From positions 744,001 through 808,000 of the forward strand of contig NZ_JAGENB010000001.1 in the NCBI RefSeq assembly GCF_019991125.1: a stretch of DNA of 64,000 nucleotides. Direction: 5' to 3'. Positions within the stretch are counted from its first letter, which is position 1. Every line of letters begins with the position of its first letter. Both the position numbers and the translations under genes were made by a program. This document shows positions 62,432 to 64,000 of this stretch, piece after piece. The DNA is from Phyllobacterium calauticae (GTDB lineage Bacteria > Pseudomonadota > Alphaproteobacteria > Rhizobiales > Rhizobiaceae). Under the pieces are notes generated by a model. That model had not been told where the DNA came from. It saw only the letters and a program-made list of their open reading frames with translations, and did not search any database.

Positions 62432-63295
62432 CTACTCTTCCTCACCTTGGCTGCTGCGAAACGTGGTATCCGCCGGATAGACTCCGAGAACCCGCACCTC
62501 CTTGGAGAAGAATTCCAGTTCTTCCAGGGCATGGGCAAGGTTCTTGTCGTCCGGATGCCCTTCAATATCGGCGTAAAACTGCGTGGCGGTGAACTTGCCG
62601 TCAATCTGATAGCTTTCCAGCTTGGTCATGTTGACGCCATTGGTGGCAAAGCCGCCCATCGCCTTGTAGAGCGCCGCCGGAACGTTGCGCACGCGAAAGA
62701 CGAAGGTCGTCATCATCAGTTCGTCGGATGTGCGCGGCGCCCACTTTTTCGTCTTGTTCAGGACAACGAAGCGCGTGACATTGTTTTCCGTGTCCTCGAC
62801 ATCCTCTTCCAGGATATCGAGACCATAAAGGCTGGAGGCGAGCCGCGGTGCGAGCGCCGCCATCGTCTTGTCCTTGACGTCGGAGACCAGCCGCGCCGCA
62901 CCTGCCGTATCCCCGGCAATGACCGGCTTCCAGCCGTTCTTGCGGATGTATTTGCGGCACTGGCCCAGCGCGTGGATATGGCTGTGAACCGTGACGATTT
63001 CGCTGCGTTTGGTGCCCGGCAGAACCATCAGCTGAAAATGGATCGGCAGAAAGTATTCGCCGACAATATGCAGGCGCGATTCCGGCAAGAGGTGGTGGAT
63101 GTCCGCGACACGTCCGGCGATCGTGTTCTCGATCGGGATCATCGCCAGATCAGCAGCACCGCTTTCAACCGCATTGAACGCATCCTCAAAGGTCGGGCAT
63201 GGCAACGGCTCCATGTGCGGAAACATGTTGCGGCATGCGGTGTCGGAATTGGCACCCGGTTCGCCCTGAAAGGAGATGCGGTTGGTCTTGGCCAT
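62432..63295 (-). CDS. pheA: Prephenate dehydratase
   Basis: 287 residues of the monofunctional enzyme. ISFQGEPGANSDTACRNMF, IPIENTIAGRVADIHHLL, the TRF motif in NNVTRFVVLNKT, and a C-terminal ACT domain (LESYQIDGKFTATQFYADIE) that binds Phe for feedback inhibition. The common ESRP of the ACT domain reads ESYQ here. It makes phenylpyruvate from prephenate. The ATG at 63295 begins 2 bp after the kdsB stop. Confidence 0.96.
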   Translation of the reverse strand: MAKTNRISFQGEPGANSDTACRNMFPHMEPLPCPTFEDAFNAVESGAADLAMIPIENTIAGRVADIHHLLPESRLHIVGEYFLPIHFQLMVLPGTKRSEIVTVHSHIHALGQCRKYIRKNGWKPVIAGDTAGAARLVSDVKDKTMAALAPRLASSLYGLDILEEDVEDTENNVTRFVVLNKTKKWAPRTSDELMMTTFVFRVRNVPAALYKAMGGFATNGVNMTKLESYQIDGKFTATQFYADIEGHPDDKNLAHALEELEFFSKEVRVLGVYPADTTFRSSQGEEE

Positions 63296-63297
63296 AA

Positions 63298-64000
63298 TCA
63301 ATTGCCCTTTATTGAAGTAAGAATGTCACGTGCCCGCTCAAGATCTTCCTGGGTATCCACACCCAGTGGCACCGAATCAACGATCTCGACATCGATGCGC
63401 ATGCCGGCTTCCAGCGCGCGCAGCTGTTCCAGCCGTTCGCGCTGTTCGAGCGGTGACGGGCCAAGGCTGACGAATCGCTGCAGAGCTGCACGGCGATAGG
63501 CATACAGACCGATGTGGTGGTAGAGCGGGCCGTTGCCGTAGGGAGCCGTCGCCCGCGTAAAGTAGAGCGCGCGCATTTTCCCGGTGCCGATATCTGACCC
63601 GACGATCTTCACCACATTCGGATTGGTCTTTTCATCTTCCCTGGTGATCTCAACACACAATGTGGCGATATCGGCGGGACCTTCACGCAGCGGCAGGAGC
63701 GCGCGTTTGACCAATTCCGGATCGATGGTCGGCAGGTCGCCCTGGACATTGACGATGGCATCGACAGTGCCTTCCGGATCAAGTGCCAGCAAGGCCTCAT
63801 AGATGCGGTCCGAACCCGATTCATGGTCGCTGCGTGTCATGACCACTTCAAGCCCGTGGGCTTCGACCGCCACCTTCACCTCGGCGCTATCCGTGGCAAC
63901 AACGGCACGGCCAAGACCGGCCGCCAGGGCACGTTCAGCCACATGCACGATCATCGGCTTGCCGGCAATATCGGCCAATGGCTTGCCGGGCAAACGTGTG
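63298..64000 (-). CDS. kdsB: 3-deoxy-manno-octulosonate cytidylyltransferase (5' end outside window)
   Basis: The frame runs off the window at 64000; ~233 C-terminal residues are seen. Motifs [79 protein letters not shown] and the C-terminal [13 protein letters not shown] mark KdsB. It makes CMP-Kdo for LPS inner core. It is upstream of pheA on the same strand, a conserved rhizobial gene pair. Confidence 0.96.
   Translation of the reverse strand, partial: TRLPGKPLADIAGKPMIVHVAERALAAGLGRAVVATDSAEVKVAVEAHGLEVVMTRSDHESGSDRIYEALLALDPEGTVDAIVNVQGDLPTIDPELVKRALLPLREGPADIATLCVEITREDEKTNPNVVKIVGSDIGTGKMRALYFTRATAPYGNGPLYHHIGLYAYRRAALQRFVSLGPSPLEQRERLEQLRALEAGMRIDVEIVDSVPLGVDTQEDLERARDILTSIKGN

Noticed and set aside
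1..64000. Prophage, insertion sequence, CRISPR array or large secretion system
   Set aside because: No transposase, integrase, cas, terminase, portal or secretion ATPase motif is present, and no regularly spaced repeats were seen.

Overview
The window is chromosomal DNA of an alphaproteobacterium, most likely order Hyphomicrobiales (Rhizobiales), near Brucellaceae/Phyllobacteriaceae. The evidence is high GC, short intergenic gaps, a conserved dnaX-ybaB-recR block with the SRP RNA beside dnaX, kdsB-pheA with nudC and a HIT gene nearby, a PodJ-like polar protein, paired TauE/TIGR02186 genes, a DUF1127 protein, a possible EcfG-type promoter, and many LysR/AraC/MocR/XRE-regulated accessory operons. 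Species cannot be named from sequence alone. There is no prophage, insertion sequence, CRISPR array or rRNA operon.

Layout. 1-5.7 kb: the 3' part of a PodJ-like gene, a TauE/SafE permease coupled to a TIGR02186 protein, a TPR-methyltransferase and an unknown membrane protein. 5.8-11.8 kb: a divergent MocR regulator facing a five-gene operon (Pht5-like binding-fold protein, nitrilase-fold amidohydrolase, polar amino-acid-type ABC importer). 11.9-14 kb: nitronate monooxygenase, GNAT, XRE-cupin regulator. 14-17.8 kb: a coxS-coxL-coxM molybdenum hydroxylase with the form II AYRGAGR motif. 18-23.2 kb: tRNA-Thr(CGT), a small membrane protein facing a controller-like XRE regulator, a TetR/DUF308 pair with two matching operators, a GST, DUF1127, and a hydrolase coupled to a 47-residue cysteine-rich protein next to an AraC regulator. 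23.4-33 kb: an M23-type envelope protein with a substituted zinc ligand, aldo/keto reductase plus LysR, DpaL plus Lrp, DUF899, SRPBCC and a class III adenylate cyclase. 33-38.4 kb: a zinc-type ADH with a degenerate structural-zinc lobe, a small-membrane-protein pseudogene with a structured non-coding block and palindromic repeat, an MFS/MarR pair and an AI-2E-family permease. 38.6-46.2 kb: an MdtABC-like RND operon. 46-52.7 kb: small proteins, a transglutaminase, and an unusual MaoC / CoA-transferase / leaderless solute-binding-protein operon, then a glutathionyl-hydroquinone reductase. 52.8-64 kb: ilvD with a divergent LysR, lytic transglycosylase, recR, ybaB, dnaX, SRP RNA, HIT, nudC, vapBC, pheA and partial kdsB.

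How it works together. The right end is housekeeping (replication/repair, protein targeting, Phe and Kdo biosynthesis) with a VapBC module inserted. The middle is a mosaic of small regulator-plus-catabolic-enzyme units and efflux systems. The most interesting items are the translationally coupled operon that makes a predicted cytoplasmic 'solute-binding' protein together with a CoA-transferase and a MaoC-fold protein lacking the canonical His; a pair of small membrane-protein paralogues, one interrupted by a TAG, each near a copy of the same palindromic element; and a hairpin-rich non-coding block beside the interrupted copy. All functions are inferred by reading the sequence; no database search was run.
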